A stretch of DNA of 64,000 nucleotides from positions 987,001-1,051,000 of the forward strand of contig JAUIZM010000012.1 of assembly GCA_030848705.1 (NCBI GenBank). The letters are read 5' to 3'. Shown piece after piece: positions 42,680 through 55,800 of the stretch. The position numbers and the translations under genes are program-made. Each line of letters opens with the position of its first letter. Position 1 is the first letter of the stretch. Below the pieces are notes generated by a model. That model had not been told where the DNA came from. It saw only the letters and a list, made by a program, of their open reading frames with translations, and made no database searches. This DNA comes from Heracleum sosnowskyi (taxonomy: Eukaryota; Streptophyta; Magnoliopsida; Apiales; Apiaceae).

Positions 42680-42930
42680 TAAAACGCTACATGGTCTAGC
42701 GTTCTGAAAATAGCGTGAAAACACAACTTAAAGTAGTGTTTTCACAAAAAAACACCACTTAAAGTAGTGTTTTTATCCGAAAACACCACTTGAAGTAGTG
42801 TTTTTAATATCAAACCCAACTTAAATTAGCGTTTTTAGTGTTAAAACACCACTTCATCTAGCGTTTTATTGAAAATAATACTTAAAGTTGCGTTTTGTGA
42901 AAACAATACTTTATCTTGCGTTTTACTGTG
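42680..42930. repeat. Array of short hairpins (aaaacaccacttaaagtagtgtttt type)
   Basis: Six to seven units of about 35-40 bp, each a near-perfect inverted repeat of the type AAAACACCACTT/AAGTAGTGTTTT. The arms drift from unit to unit (cttaaagtag, cttgaagtag, cttcatctag, cttaaagttg). A related motif appears at 43075-43130 with aaaacgcttcttcaactaacg. Spacers are short and unlike each other. Origin unknown. Confidence 0.7.
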
Positions 42931-43407
42931 CTGTTTGGGGCTATTTTTTTTAATTGTGCTATTTGTGGCATTAAACTTATAATATGTGTCTTTAAGGACC
43001 AACACCCAAAAATGGCCTCTAATAGCACAATAAAATGTAGTTTAAACTTGGGTCCTCAAAAAACGCAATAGCGTTTAGCGTTTTCAGTGAACTTGGTTAT
43101 TAAAACGCTTCTTCAACTAACGTTTTGTGGAAAACGATTCATTATCTCGTGTTATTATAATATAAAAACGAAAGTGTAATCAGCGTTTCTGTGTCAACGC
43201 AAGATTATGTGTCGTTGACGACTTGACGCGTACCACAACAGCACAACACAGCACATGTACATGAAGCAGGAGTAATTGACTTGCCGAAAAAAAAAGTAGG
43301 AGTAATTGGCTAGCACGTGAACTATTTTTATATACTCCCTCTGTCCCCCTCAATTCTTTATATTGGGGGTACGGCACGGAACTTAAGAAAAAATGTAAAT
43401 TAATAGG

Positions 43408-43823
43408 TGTTGGGGGCCCAACTGGGATTGAGCCGAATAGTGATTGGGCCGAGTAGTAATTGGGCCGAACGGTCACAACCCACTCCTTCGAATGGCGTCG
43501 TTGGATCTGACCGTTACTTGACCAAGTCACCCGACTATTCAGGCGGAAGAACAGGACCACGTATGTGGACGGTTGCCCCCGAAGAATCCGGGCGAGCCGG
43601 TACCAAAGTGCCTATAAAAGCACATAACAGGTTTCATATTAAGATATATACTCATTTTTTAACACACAAATACTTGCACGTTCATTTTAAACCTTACCGG
43701 AACCTCTAACTGATCCTTACACCGGAGGTGAATCGGGGGCCAAACCTCTCGCATTCTTCTCTTTTGACAGGTTAACCCGAAGGGATACTCGGAGTTCGAC
43801 CCGACAGAAAACTGGTTCCAACA
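43408..43823 (+). repeat. 5' LTR of the gypsy element
   Basis: Starts TGTTGGGGGCCCAACTGG and ends gaaaactggttccaaca. A TATA-like ctataaaagcac is at 43611. GC content is clearly higher than that of the DNA to its left. Confidence 0.8.
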
Positions 43824-43825
43824 TT

Positions 43826-43843
43826 TGGCGCCGTCTGTGGGAA
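43826..43843 (+). promoter_or_regulatory. Primer-binding site of the gypsy element
   Basis: TGGCGCCGTCTGTGGGAA lies two bases after the LTR. This primer sequence is typical of Tat/Ogre and related gypsy elements. Confidence 0.85.
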
Positions 43844-43877
43844 CGTGTAAGCAAATTTGTGACATTAGCTGAGAACG

Positions 43878-45300
43878 ATGGCAATTGATAGTTCTGAAGA
43901 TAGGGCCCTCGGTTTTGCTGAGACTCATCGCCAAGGTCCCTCTACGACTACGCCTCCTATTAATCGAATTCTCAATTTCGATGATGAGTTGGAGGAGGGA
44001 CCAATGCCTACTCTCGAAGATCAAAAGGCCATGATTCTTAAATGGCGTGAGGAAGTTGCTGCCAGAGGAGGAAAGCAGAGGGAAAAGGAAAGGCTGGAAG
44101 CCGAAGCCCAAGCTAGGGCGAAGAAGAGGGAGGAGGATCTCGCTAAGCTGGAAGCAATTAAAAGGCGAAGGGCTGAGCTGGATGCTGAGGAAAAGGCTCT
44201 CCAAGGTGCTGTGGAGACCGGAGAACAAATACTGGTACAGACCAGTCACAGGAGAGAAAAGAGGGTGCATAATGATGAAGATGGGTCTTCGGACTCTGAA
44301 TCACACCCCCGAAGGATCCGTTCAAAGGTGACCGTACGATCGGACACCGACGAGGAAGGAAATCCTCGCATGAAAGACAGGCTGAGCCGAATGGAGAAGG
44401 CGATGTTCGGCGATCGCAGAATTAGTCACGAGCCAGTAGTGTCGGAGGAAATTGAGCAGTATAGACCTCCCCCTGGAAGACAATTCCCGAAGATGAACGA
44501 ATTCAATGGGAAAGGTGATCCTGAAGACCATTGCGAGAAGTACGAGTCCCTCGTGACGGGAATAGGACACTGTGACGTCATGCTTTGTAAGATGTTCAAG
44601 ACGTATCTGAAGGGTCCAGCTACCATGTGGTACAGGTCAATGAAACCAAGGTCGATATGCTCTTACGACCAGCTAAAAAGGAAATTCTTGAGGCACTATT
44701 CGCACTTGTGCCGAAGAGAGAAGGACACCGAAGCTTTGATCCACTGTAGACAAAGGCCGAACGAAGAGTTGGGAGATTATTTGGCTAGGTTTAAGGAAGA
44801 AGCTGGAATGGTGACAAATCTGGACAAAGTAAAGGCCGTTGGGTTCTTATTAGCAGGACTAGACCCCATCAAAGGTAAAAAAACTCCGATCTTCTCTTTA
44901 CGATATTCCCCCTAAATCCCTGAATGATATATACTTGAGAGGTGAGAGCATCCGAAGGAAGATGGAATCCATCGGGGGGTACAAAGAAGTCAGGAGAGAA
45001 GACATAGGGAGAAAAGGGCATGACAGGTACGATTCAGGGTGAAGATTCGATGATAGGCGAGATGAGGCGAAGGGTCGCGATAAAGCTGCCGAACGAAAGA
45101 GAGATAGAGATGGCGCAGCATTTACCCCTCTGAATGCACCAATCTCGAAGATTCTCCATGAGATAAAAGGAAAGCCTGGCTTCGTTCGCCCAGCACGAAT
45201 GAAGATGCCCGATTATAAGAAGAATGGCAACAAGTATTGCGATTATCATCAGGACAAGGGTCACAACACTGACGAGTGTTACCATTTAAAAAAAACTGAT
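43878..45300 (+). pseudogene. Gypsy gag, frameshifted
   Basis: The ATG at 43878 opens a 345-codon frame: a coiled-coil, Lys/Glu/Ala-rich N-terminus (residues ~55-115), then the retrotransposon Gag domain (KMFKTYLKGPATMWYRSM ... YDQLKRKFLRHYS ... ELGDYLARFKEEAG). At about 44877 an extra A in an A-run shifts the frame. The chain continues in another frame (PPKSLNDIYLRGESIRRKME), meets a TGA at about 45040, and reaches the zinc finger KYCDYHQDKGHNTDECYHLK near 45235-45290, where another A-run shifts the frame again. Confidence 0.85.
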
Positions 45301-45307
45301 AGAAAAG

Positions 45308-45988
45308 ATGATCAAGGAGGGAGAACTGAATAAATTTGTCAAAGATCTGAGGGACAAGCTAGCCCCAAAGGAAGACAAACGAAAAGAGCCCGAAGAGGTT
45401 GAAAGGTACAGGGGCGAAGTAAAGACTATATTCGGCGGAAGCACCCTAGGACGAGACAGTAAGACGACAAAGAAAAGGTATGCAAAGCAGGTCTACAACT
45501 TGTACCAGTTTCAATCCGCCAAGCAGGCGATGCCAATCATGTTCACCGAAGATGATTATGAAGATGTGATTTGGCCTCACGAAGATCCCTTGCTCATCAA
45601 CCCGGTGATCGGCCAATACAAAATATGGAAAGCTTTGGTAGATGGTGGAAGTTCGGTGAACATTCTGTATCATCGGACGTATAGCAAAATGAACCTTGGA
45701 GGCGAACAACTGGAGCCCTGCCACGAAGCACCTCTTTACGGCTTCGGGAATCAGCCAGTCCCTATCGAAGGTACCATCACTCTATCTGTTATTTTGGGTA
45801 AAACTCCATATACTGTGGAAAAACAGGTTAAATTCTACGTGGTTCGGGTAGAAAGCCCTTACAATGCTATTCTCGGAAGGCCAGCCCTCACCTCCTTCCA
45901 GACGGTGGCGTCGATACCTCATCTCAAATTGAAATTCCCGACTGAACATGGCATCGGGGAAATGAGAGGCGATCAAAAAACCGCCTGA
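45308..45988 (+). pseudogene. Gypsy protease region
   Basis: An open frame of 226 codons following the gag knuckle. It contains the aspartic protease motif KALVDGGSSVNILYHRTY, Asp in DGGS at about 45641, and the downstream motif YNAILGRPALTSFQ. It ends at a TGA (45986) after GDQKTA. The connecting region to RT (45989-46160) has another stop at about 46107. Confidence 0.85.
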
Positions 45989-46147
45989 ATCATCATGTTA
46001 GACGATCTAGACAAAGATCAGGATTTTGAGCTGACCGAAGGGGGTAAGAGAAAGAGGACTGAAGGCGAGTCTAGCGGAAGTCGCCAAACGATGAACATCG
46101 AGATATAAAAGTTTGGAGCAGATCTATCTAGCCCAATTGCCGAACCA

Positions 46148-46750
46148 GCAGCAGAAACCGAAGATGTGGAGCTATATGCAGGTTGTTCGGGAAAGATGGT
46201 TCGAATCGGGAAAAATATGGAGCCCGACCTGAAGAAGAAAGTGATTGAAGTGGTCAGACAATACCACGACGTCTTCGCCTGGGGGCCCGAGGACATGCCT
46301 GGTTTGGATCCAAAGACGGCGAAACATTGTCTTAATGTTAAGCCCGAGGCAAAGCCAGTAAAGCAAAGGAAGAGAACATTCGCCATGTAAAGACAGAAAA
46401 TCATCGAAGCCGAAGTGGAAAAACTATTAGAAGCAAAATTCATTGAGGAAATCGAGTACCCAGACTGGCTAGCCAACGTGGTAGTGGTGAAGAAAGCAAA
46501 CAACAAATGGCGAATGTGTGTTGACTATACCGATCTAAACAAAGCCTGTCCGAAGGACCACTATCCGCTACCCAGCATTGACCAGCTGATAGACGCCACT
46601 GCAGGATATCAGGTACTTAGCTTTTTAGATGCTTTTTCAGGATACCATCAGATAGCAATAAATGCCGAGGATATTCCGACGACAGCATTCATCACTCCGA
46701 AATGAACATACGCCTACATCAAAATGCCTTTCGGCCTGAAAAATGCAGGG
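46148..46750 (+). pseudogene. Gypsy reverse transcriptase, N-terminal part only
   Basis: Recognisable RT blocks: FAWGPEDMPGLDP, then a stop at 46388, AKFIEEIEYPDWLANVVVVK, KWRMCVDYTDLNKACPKDHY, and FLDAFSGYHQI with the first catalytic Asp. A stop at 46703 follows TPK, then YIKMPFGLKNAG at 46725-46748. The chain is cut there, before the YxDD motif. Confidence 0.88.
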
Positions 46751-46756
46751 GTCATA

Positions 46757-49357
46757 TGATTGCCGGATTGTCCAATTCGAAAATTAGGGTTCTTGAGCTC
46801 GAAATTTGGGGCTTTTTGATTTAGAGTTTGTCCGTTGATTTTGTTGGTTCCATTAGGTTCATATGATTGTCTAGAGTCGAATTATGTGTTCAATTTCATT
46901 GTTTATGTTCTAGATTGTGTAAATCGAATTTGGGGTAATGTTCTTGAATTGGGACTTTTTGAATTGAGCTTTGTTCGTGATTTTTGGGTTGGGAACTAGA
47001 TTGTACATGTTCTAAGCTTCGTTTTGGTGTATATATTGTTGAGTTTCGTTAAGGAATCATGCCAAAACGATTTTTGGCCGGATTTTTGGCCGGATGAATA
47101 GTGACAGCGGGATGAATAGTGAAAGTATTTTATGTATTTTATTTTAATTATTTAATCTTTAAAAATTCATAGTTAATTCAATATTAATCAGAAAAATGTG
47201 AAATTAGTTTCTAAATTTTCAGAAAAATATTTTCTATCTTATTGTCAAATAAAAATCAGATTTATTCCGAAATTATTATTATTTTAGAATTTTTAGAATC
47301 ATTTCTTTATTTATTTAAAAGTAGAATTAAATACTTTAATTACGATTAATTCTTTCAAATAACAATTTAAATCGAACTAATTATTCGATAAATGGGATCA
47401 TTTATCGAATAATTTTATTCATTAATTATTATTTGATTTAATTAATTTAATTGGGGTTATTTAATTCCAAATTATTCCGTTTTCAGTTTTAAATGCTTTA
47501 AAAATATTAGAAAAATTCCAAAAATTGTTTTAAAAATATTTCGAAGCGAGATTTAAATTATGGCATAGATTAGAGATGTTTTAAAAATAGGTATGGAGTC
47601 GGTGTGTGGTGTGTGTGTCCTTAGAGTGTCGTTTTGAGTCAATAAAGTGATTTTGTGCTATGTGGATCACGCGTGTACATGTTAGTGAGTCGTAGAGGAT
47701 AATTGTAAGCCTTGAGAGTTAGTAGTGGAGTTTAGGATTGTTTGATTGACTGTTTGGGTCGGTTGTATTCCGACGGGTTAGTGGTTTTTAAAAGGAGGTG
47801 CTGCCGAAATTTCTGAAAACTTATAAAACGATTTTCAAAACGTTTCGATAAGAGTCGCTAGTGTATCTATGTTGTATATATTCTTTGTGCCTAATTGTTA
47901 AATGATAATATGCGTATGTGTTTATGTGGATTGTATGAGCGTGAGTTAGTGGTGTGTTAGTGTTTAACCCTGAGTTGGTTATTCTAGAGTCGAGTCGGGC
48001 GGCTAAGGAAAAAGCCAAGTTAGTGTGAGACAGCTGTGATTAGACGTGTGTAGCAGGACCCGAGGCAAGTGTTTATACCCTTTACATATTGTTCGAGTAA
48101 TATTCTCTTGAATTATTATTATGCAAGTATTTATACTCTTCACTTAATTTCCAAGTGTTGGTTCTTTTACACTGAACTGCAATTGTTATTATTTCTTGTT
48201 AATGCAGTTATCAGATTCAGTTCCTTATTCGAACTCATATATGTTATGTATAATCCGGTTTATTTCCTTCAGGATGTAAGGCTTATCTGTTATAAGTATA
48301 CTTTTTGAAGGACTTAAACTATTTCCTTCAGTATTCAATAAATCCTCTGATTGGTATTCTTACTTATCAGATTCATATTGCCATGTTAAATGAGAAAAGT
48401 GTACTTATTTTGTTGAAACTGTGATTTGAGCTATGAACCCGACAAGGGTAAAGTTGTGATTTAGAAAAATGAGGGTTTTATATTGAACCCGTGAATTGGA
48501 AAATACAGGTCCGTACACTGGTCGCGAAAAGTTTGAATGTTGAATGATATTTTGGCCATGGTTAATAAGTGCCAAAATGGGCTGATTTTTGATTGTGTAG
48601 CCCAGGGATCCCCAGTTTAACCTGCTGTGGACCACAGTATGGTTGGCGAGCTAAGAGCGATCGATCGTCGGCTTAGCTCGTAGCGTTTAGTAGATTCCAA
48701 TTCATTTATTTTGATGATACAGTGAGAAAAGTTACTTATATGTATTAGATTACTTTTAAAGTTATGTATTGGTATTGATAATCAAGTTTCATTGCTCTTA
48801 CATTCCATAGATCCTTTTCAAATATTTGTTCCGTATTTTTGAGTTAAAATGCATATTTATTGAATCATGCATTGATATTCAGAGCTATACTTTATCGCAC
48901 TGGATGAGCATTTCTTTCGCTCATACTTGTTTTATTTATATTTTTAGCCTTTCAGTAAGAAGGTAAATTAGCAGAAGTTGTCTGCGTAGCTTGGACAGAA
49001 AAGGAAAAAGATGTTAGCGTGAAGATGTTATGATCCAGAATATTTGGAGCTAGCGTAAGAGTATTGTTTAAAGTTATTATCTATCATATATTGTATTATA
49101 TAAGATTAGTTTTGCCTGGTATACTTCTCATCGAAGTTATACTAGTGTTATAGAATTTGTGCAAAGAGTATTGTTGAATAAGGAAGTTAAAGTTGTGAAA
49201 TTTTGGATTCTTGTTTCTAGCACTATAACCTAAAAGATCTTGGTTTAGTTGGGGTCGCAGATGTATATTTGAATTTGTTTAATATTTAACAGGTGGTTTT
49301 AATTGAGATTTTAGCGTGACGACCAAATCCTTTGACCCCGGATTTGGGGGCGTTACA
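46757..49357 (-). mobile_element. LTR-like sequence, 2.6 kb, probably a solo LTR of another Ty3/gypsy family
   Basis: On the minus strand it starts TGTAACGCCCCCAAATCCGG, a start typical of long LTRs of plant Tekay-type chromoviruses, and the other edge at 46757 reads TG on the plus strand, giving TG...CA ends. No ORF of note. No 5-bp direct repeat is visible at its edges (tcata and gaagt). The host gypsy sequence does not resume where it left off, so a deletion accompanied or followed the insertion. A perfect 9-bp inverted repeat (cgagctaag ... cttagctcg) lies at 48647-48680. Confidence 0.55.
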
Positions 49358-49634
49358 GAAGTTGAAAAGCCGAAGACACATAAATTTTGTTAACAATGTT
49401 AAGGCAAAGATGAAGCCGAAAAGCACATAAATTTTTTTAACTATCTCTATGTCAAGGCCGAAGCCGAAGAAACATAAAACTATTAAAAGTGTTAAGGCAA
49501 CAATCGGCACCAAAGAGGACATAGAAGACAAGAAATTGGGAAAATCCATTTAAAAAGTAAGTACATTAAATGCCCGAAGGCTACAAGAGTTTAATGCTCG
49601 AAGGCCAAATAAAGTACAAGATAACAAAGGGTCC
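49358..49634 (-). other. 3' part of the gypsy antisense gene, non-coding
   Basis: Repeats of a gaagccgaagacacataaa-type sequence at 49365-49480. On the minus strand this is downstream of the antisense gene's stop (49635). No ORF. Confidence 0.5.
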
Positions 49635-49879
49635 CTAATCGGATAACTCTTCGTCCTCGCTGAAAGACACAACCGGAGGCTCGTCCTCGTCTGGGCGACC
49701 AACTGGATCGGAGAAGCCGGGCTCTATCAAGGCTTGGTACTCCAAGCCCATTGCAACAGCCCTCTTCACGACCTCGTCGTGTCCCATCTGGTAACAACGC
49801 TCCTTGGCGTTCAACCGAAGCTTGGTCTCTTTCCGGGCCATCTTCCTAGAAGCCTTCAGGGATAGGTTGCGTTTGGTTA

Positions 49880-50521
49880 TGTTAGATCAGAATTCAATGA
49901 TCGTCAGAAGCTAGACTCAACTGATCAGGATTGCTGACGTCATCAGTATTGCATGGTCATCAGTATTTGATCAAGCGTCAGTATCTTATTGATCATCAGG
50001 ATTCCTACTCAGACTATGATCAGGATTGATCATCAGAACTTGAAGCTGATCAGGATTCCTACTTCGAGTTATATTTGGAGTCTAGATAAACATGGAAGTT
50101 TATTCTATCTGTTCCTGGTTTGTAGAATGTAGCTATCGATTAAGGATAGGTTTCTATCTTTGTTATTGATTAGGACTTATCTTGTTATTGATAGAGAAGC
50201 TGTGTGCACTATATAAACACAGTCTTGGTTTCGTTTTATGTAGAGGATTAGAGGATTAGAGGATTAGAGGATTAGAGGATTCGAGAGAGAAAACATAATC
50301 GAATAGAAGCTCTTAAGAACAGAATTTCTTGAGAGAGTTTTTGTAAACTAGCAGCTCTCAAGAACATCAGAATTTCTTGAGAGAGTTTGTAACAGTTTTA
50401 TATCAGATTTAATAAAGCTGTTATCTTTCTTTTCATATTTGTGATATATACATTAAGAAGTCGATTATCTTACACTATTGTATTCAACCCCCCTTCTACA
50501 ATAGATTATTACTGGGCAACA
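49880..50521 (+). repeat. 5' LTR of SIRE-II
   Basis: Starts TGTTAGATCAGAATTC, ends TACTGGGCAACA. Four copies of TCAGGATT occur in the first 200 bp, the reverse of the motif in the body. TATA box in gtgcactatataaacacag. Four gaggatta units at 50242-50280; the 3' LTR has three. Confidence 0.95.
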
Positions 50522-50537
50522 ATTGGTATCAGAGCAA
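50522..50537 (+). promoter_or_regulatory. Primer-binding site of SIRE-II
   Basis: ATTGGTATCAGAGCAAAC follows the LTR end; complementary to initiator tRNA-Met. Confidence 0.9.
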
Positions 50538-50571
50538 ACTGATTTAATTCTGAATCAGATACGATCTAAAG

Positions 50572-52884
50572 ATGTCGACAACCAAGTATGAAAGCATGAA
50601 GATTCCCATCTTGAAGATATCAGAATATCCTACATGGAGGGTAAAGATGTTGATGTACCTGGAGGCTATGGATCCTGACAATCTGGACAGGATTCGTGAT
50701 GGACCATATATACCAACAAAGTTCGTAGAACGAACAGATACTGTACCAGAACATTATGTGGTCAAAGCTAAATCTGAATGGACTCCAGAAGAAAAAGCTC
50801 ATGTACTCAGAGAACCAAAGATAAAGAATATCTTGCACAATGGTCTTGATGCTGTTATGTCAAACAGAGTGATTGCATGCAAGTCTTCAAAAGAAATCTG
50901 GGATACTTTGGAAACTCAGTGCCAGGGATCTGCATCTGTCAAGAAAAACAGAAGGGCTCTATTGATTCAAGAATATGAACAATTCGATGCAAGACCTGAA
51001 GAGAGCCTGACTGAGCTATATGATAGATTCCTGACACTATTGAACAGCTTATCCTTAGTTGACAAAGTATATGAAACTGAAGATTCAAACACCAAATTTC
51101 TTAGAGCTTTACCTGAAGAATGGGATACTCAGACCTCAATCATTAGACACCAGTATGATCTGAACATTGTGTCTCTTGATGAGATCTATGGGATGCTAAG
51201 AACTCATGATCTTGAAGTTCAACAGAGGAAGAACAAGAAAAGCAGCAAGGCAAAGTCAATTGCTTTGAAAGCAGAGGCTAAATCAAAAGGAAAAGCTATG
51301 GAGGTCTCTAGAAGTAAATCAAGAGTAGCTGAGTCAGATCCTGACGACTCTTCATCAGATACTGATGGCAATCCTGATGCCAATACTGGTGATGATTCTT
51401 CTGACTCAGACATGGAAGAGATGGTTGCTATGATTGTCAGAAACTTCAGAAGGATGAAGTTCAGGAAGAATAGAAGACAAGGCAACTTTCAGAAAAAGAC
51501 CTTCAAAGCAGACAAAGACAAGTATATCAAAAAGGACAGCAAGGGTAGCAAATTTGACAAGTCAAAGGTTAGATGCTACAAGTGTAATGGTATGGGTCAC
51601 TTTGCTTCTGAATGCAACAAGACAAAGGCACTCATCACATCAAGCAAGGATTGGATGGACTCTTCCTCAGAATCTGATACTGAGGTAGTCAACTATGCGT
51701 TAATGGCCAATGCTAATGTAACTGCTGCTCCTGATGATAAGGTACTAAATACTATCTTTGATTTTGATACTGATAATGCTTCTGAGTTAAGACGTTTTCT
51801 AAAGTCATTACATATTAGCTTTAGAAGTCAAACTGCTGAGAATTCTAGAATCTTATCTGAAATGTCTGACCTTAGAAAGAGGAATGAGATATTATAAGCT
51901 GAATTTTCTCGTATGCAAGAAGTACAAAAAGAATGTGATAATGCTAAACACATGCACTTAGAGATGACATCTAAATGTACTTCCCTTGAAAAAGAACTTG
52001 AATATGCTAATGAGAAAATCAGAACCTGGACAGACTCTGGTAGGAAATTTCATGAGATTAATACCTCTAAGAATTGGAAAGAGTGTCTAGGATATAAGTC
52101 AGATGAGGATAAGAAATTGAAAGAGAAAATTGTCATTGATGAGACAGTCAGTCCAAAGACCTATAGACATGTTATAGACTCAACCAAATCTAAGATTACT
52201 CCTGTTAATTTTGTTTTTGGTAAGGATTCCAATTCTACTTTTGAAAAGGGATCTTCTTCTACTCAAGGAATTAAAATTATAAAGTCTAAACCTGTCATGA
52301 ACAAAGTCACTAAGAATGTAGGTCTATTGTCTCAGAAACAGCTTAAGGATAAAATCTGTGAGGTTACAGATAAGAAAAAGGAAGCTACTGTTAAGAGAAA
52401 CAGGAATGGTAAAATTGGGATCAATAAAGAAAATGGTTATAAGTATATCCCAAATGCACCTAGAAAGAGTTGTTTTAACTGTGGTAACTCTAATCATCTT
52501 GTTATTGATTGTAAAAAGAGTAAGAAGAAAATTGCTGAAATTCCTAAGTCTGGTGTTAGGAATAGATCAGTATTTTACAAACCACAGAATTCATGTTTTC
52601 ATTGTGGTAGTCTATGGCATTCTATTTATACATGTAAAGAGTATCATGATTTGTACTATAACTTTTATGATCCATTACCTAAGTTTGAAAGTAGTACAAA
52701 GTCTGATAGGACTAAAAATGTCATAGTGAAGCATGTTTTTGTTAATACTGATACTGACAAAGCAAATCCTGATGGAGTAAATCCTGTCAGGACTGCTAAA
52801 GTCAAAAAGTCTTCTGCTGTTAAATTTAATAAAATGCATGAACAAGGAATCCAACAAGTGTGGGTTCCTAAACATTCTAACTAG
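50572..52884 (+). pseudogene. SIRE-II Gag, one nonsense codon
   Basis: ATG at 50572 (MSTTKYESMKIPILKISEYP). The same architecture as SIRE-I Gag: Gag domain, acidic Ser/Asp stretch, zinc knuckles CYKCNGMGHFASEC, CFNCGNSNHLVIDC and CFHCGSLWHSIYTC. A TAA at 51895-51897 (atattataagctgaa) interrupts it without a frame change. SIRE-I has Glu at that point, so a single G-to-T change would explain it. The frame is then open to TAG at 52882. After that TAG the frame continues in phase into pol. Confidence 0.88.
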
Positions 52885-52899
52885 TGTTTTACTATTCTG

Positions 52900-55800
52900 A
52901 TGCAGGGTAAAAAGAAAAATGGGTTAGTCATGGATTGTGGATGTTCTGTGCACATGACTGGAAACAAAGCCCTGTTATCAGAATATGAGGAAAAAGCTGG
53001 CCCAACTGTGTCTTATGGAGATGGCAACATTGGACAAACCTTGGGATATGGCAATATAATCATTGGAAATGTCATCATTGAAAAAGTAGCTCTAGTGAAG
53101 GGACTAAAACACAACTTGTTGAGTATTAGTCAAATCACTGACAGAGGTTATCATGTCAATTTCTATTCCACACATTATGAAGTAGTCAGTAAAGCAACAG
53201 GAAAGATAGCACTAACTGGCTACAGGCATGGTAACATATATGAAGCCAACATTCTCTCAGATACTGATGGCTCCCCTACATGTTTCATCAGTAAAGCTTC
53301 AGTAGATGAAAGTTGGAATTGGCACAAGAAGCTTTCTCATCTCAACTTCAGCAACATCAATGAGTTGGTTAAGAAAGAATTAGTAAGAGGATTACCTAAT
53401 GTCTTGTATACACCTGATGGACTCTGTGATGCATGCCAAAAAGCAAAACAAAGAAGGACATCATTCCAGAGTAAATCAGAATCCTCTATTGAAGAACCAT
53501 ATCACATGCTACATCTTGATCTGTTTGGTCCAGTCAACATCATGTCCATCAGTAAGAAAAGGTACACTCTTGTAATTGTTGATGAATATTCTAGATTCAC
53601 CTGGGTGTATTTTCTGCACAGAAAAGATGAAACTCCTGAAGTTCTGTTGGATCATGTGAGAATGATTGAGACAACCACAAAGTACAAAGTCAAGATTCTG
53701 AGAAGTGATAATGGTACTGAATTTAAGAATTCAAAGATGGAAGAGTTCTGCAAATACAAAGGAATCATTCAACAATTCTCTGCTCCTGGCACACCTCAGC
53801 AAAATGGAGTAGTAGAAAGGAAGAATAGAACTCTTATTGAAGCTGGCAGAACTATGTTGGAAGAAGCTAAATTACCTACATATTTCTGGGCAGAAGCAGT
53901 CAACACAGCATGCTATACACAAAATCTCACATTGATAAACAGGCATGGTGTCACTCCTTATCAGTCACTCAAGGAGAAGAAACCAAGTCTGAAGCATTTG
54001 CATGTGTTTGGCTGTAAATGTTTTGTTCTCAGAACTCATCCTGAACAGCTAGGGAAATTTGAAACAAAGGCTGATGAAGGAATATTCATAGGCTATCCTA
54101 CATCAAGAGCCTTCAGAGTTTTTAATTTGAGAACAAGAACTGTCATGGAGTCAATACATGTATCTTTTGATGATAAGAAGATAACTGGAATCATTGAAGA
54201 CTCGCATGATAGATTGTTATTTGAGAATGAAGCTTCCAAGGAACCTGAAGAAAGTGAATCAGATCCTGTCAATTCATCAGATACTGACGGGTCACCAAAT
54301 CCTGATGACTCACCAGGTACTGATGGTGCTAATACTGATGATGCAAACAACAGTAATACAACTAGTAGTGCTAATGTTGAGGGGGAGCAACGGCATTCAA
54401 CTACAAGTTCAGAGTCAACTCAATCATCAGGACAGAATTCTTCAGATACTGATTCAAGTGAAGATCCTGATAACACATCAGGAGGGCATAGCAATAATTC
54501 AGGGGGAGCTTCAAATCAATCAAATTCTTTCAATCAAGATAACACCAATCCAGGGGGAGCATCTACTTCAAGAAACAATTTGACACCAGCAAGGAAATGG
54601 ACAAAAGATCATTCTCCTGATTTGATAATTGGAGATCCTGATGCAGGTGTTCAAACAAGAAGTGCAACTCAGAATGAATGTCTATACAATAACTTTCTAT
54701 CAAAAGGAGGAGCCTAAGAAAGTTGAAGATGCACTTAAAGATGCTGATTGGGTTACTGCAATGCAAGAAGAACTGAATGAATTTGAAAGGAATGAAGTCT
54801 GGAAACTGGTACCAAGACCAAAGAATAGATCAATTGTTGGTACAAAGTGGATTTTCAAGAACAAGACTGATTCTGATGGAGTCATTATCAGAAACAAAGC
54901 TAGACTAGTTGCAAAGGGGTATTCCCAACAAGAGGGAATTGATTATGATGAAACTTTTGCTCCTGTTGCAAGACTAGAAGCCATCAGGATATTTCTTGCT
55001 TATGCAGCACATAAGAAATTCAAGGTTTTCCAGATGGATGTTAAAAGTGCTTTCTTAAATGGTGAACTGGAGGAAGAAGTTTATGTTGAACAACCTCCTG
55101 GTTTCATTGATCCTAAATATCCAGATTATGTCTACAGACTGGATAAGGCACTTTATGGACTAAAGCAAGCTCCAAGAGCATGGTATGAAACCTTAGCTCA
55201 ATTCTTACTGGAAAGTGGATTCAAAAGAGGTGCAATTGATAAAACTCTATTTTATTTGAATCATGGTAAGGAGTTGCTGTTAGTTCAGATTTATGTTGAT
55301 GATATCATTTTTGGGTCAACAAACAATAAGCTGTGTGAAAAGTTTTCCAAGCTTATGCAGTCAAGATATCAAATGAGCATGATGGGAGAAATGAGTTACT
55401 TTCTGGGTCTTCAAGTTAAACAGACTGATGAAGGGATTTTTATTAATCAGTCTAAATACACAAGGAATTTACTGACAAGGTTTAACATGCAAGACAGTAC
55501 TCCTGCTTCAACTCCCATAGCTACAGCTACCAAACTTGATCCTGATCAAGGTGAAGAGGTAGATGTAACTCACTACAGAGGAATGATTGGCTCTTTATTG
55601 TATCTCACTGCCAGTAGACCAGATATCATGTTTGTAACCTGTCTATGTGCAAGATTTCAAGCAAAACCTAGAGAACCACATCTGATTGCAGTCAAAAGAA
55701 TTTTCAGATATCTCAAAGGCACTCCTTCACTTGGCCTTTGGTATGCAAGGGAATCAGATTTTGGGTTGTGTGGTTATTCAGATGCTGATTTTGCAGGATG

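Noticed and set aside
42680..43130. CRISPR-like array
   Set aside because: Plant nuclear DNA; units are diverged hairpins without conserved repeats or unique spacers of constant length.
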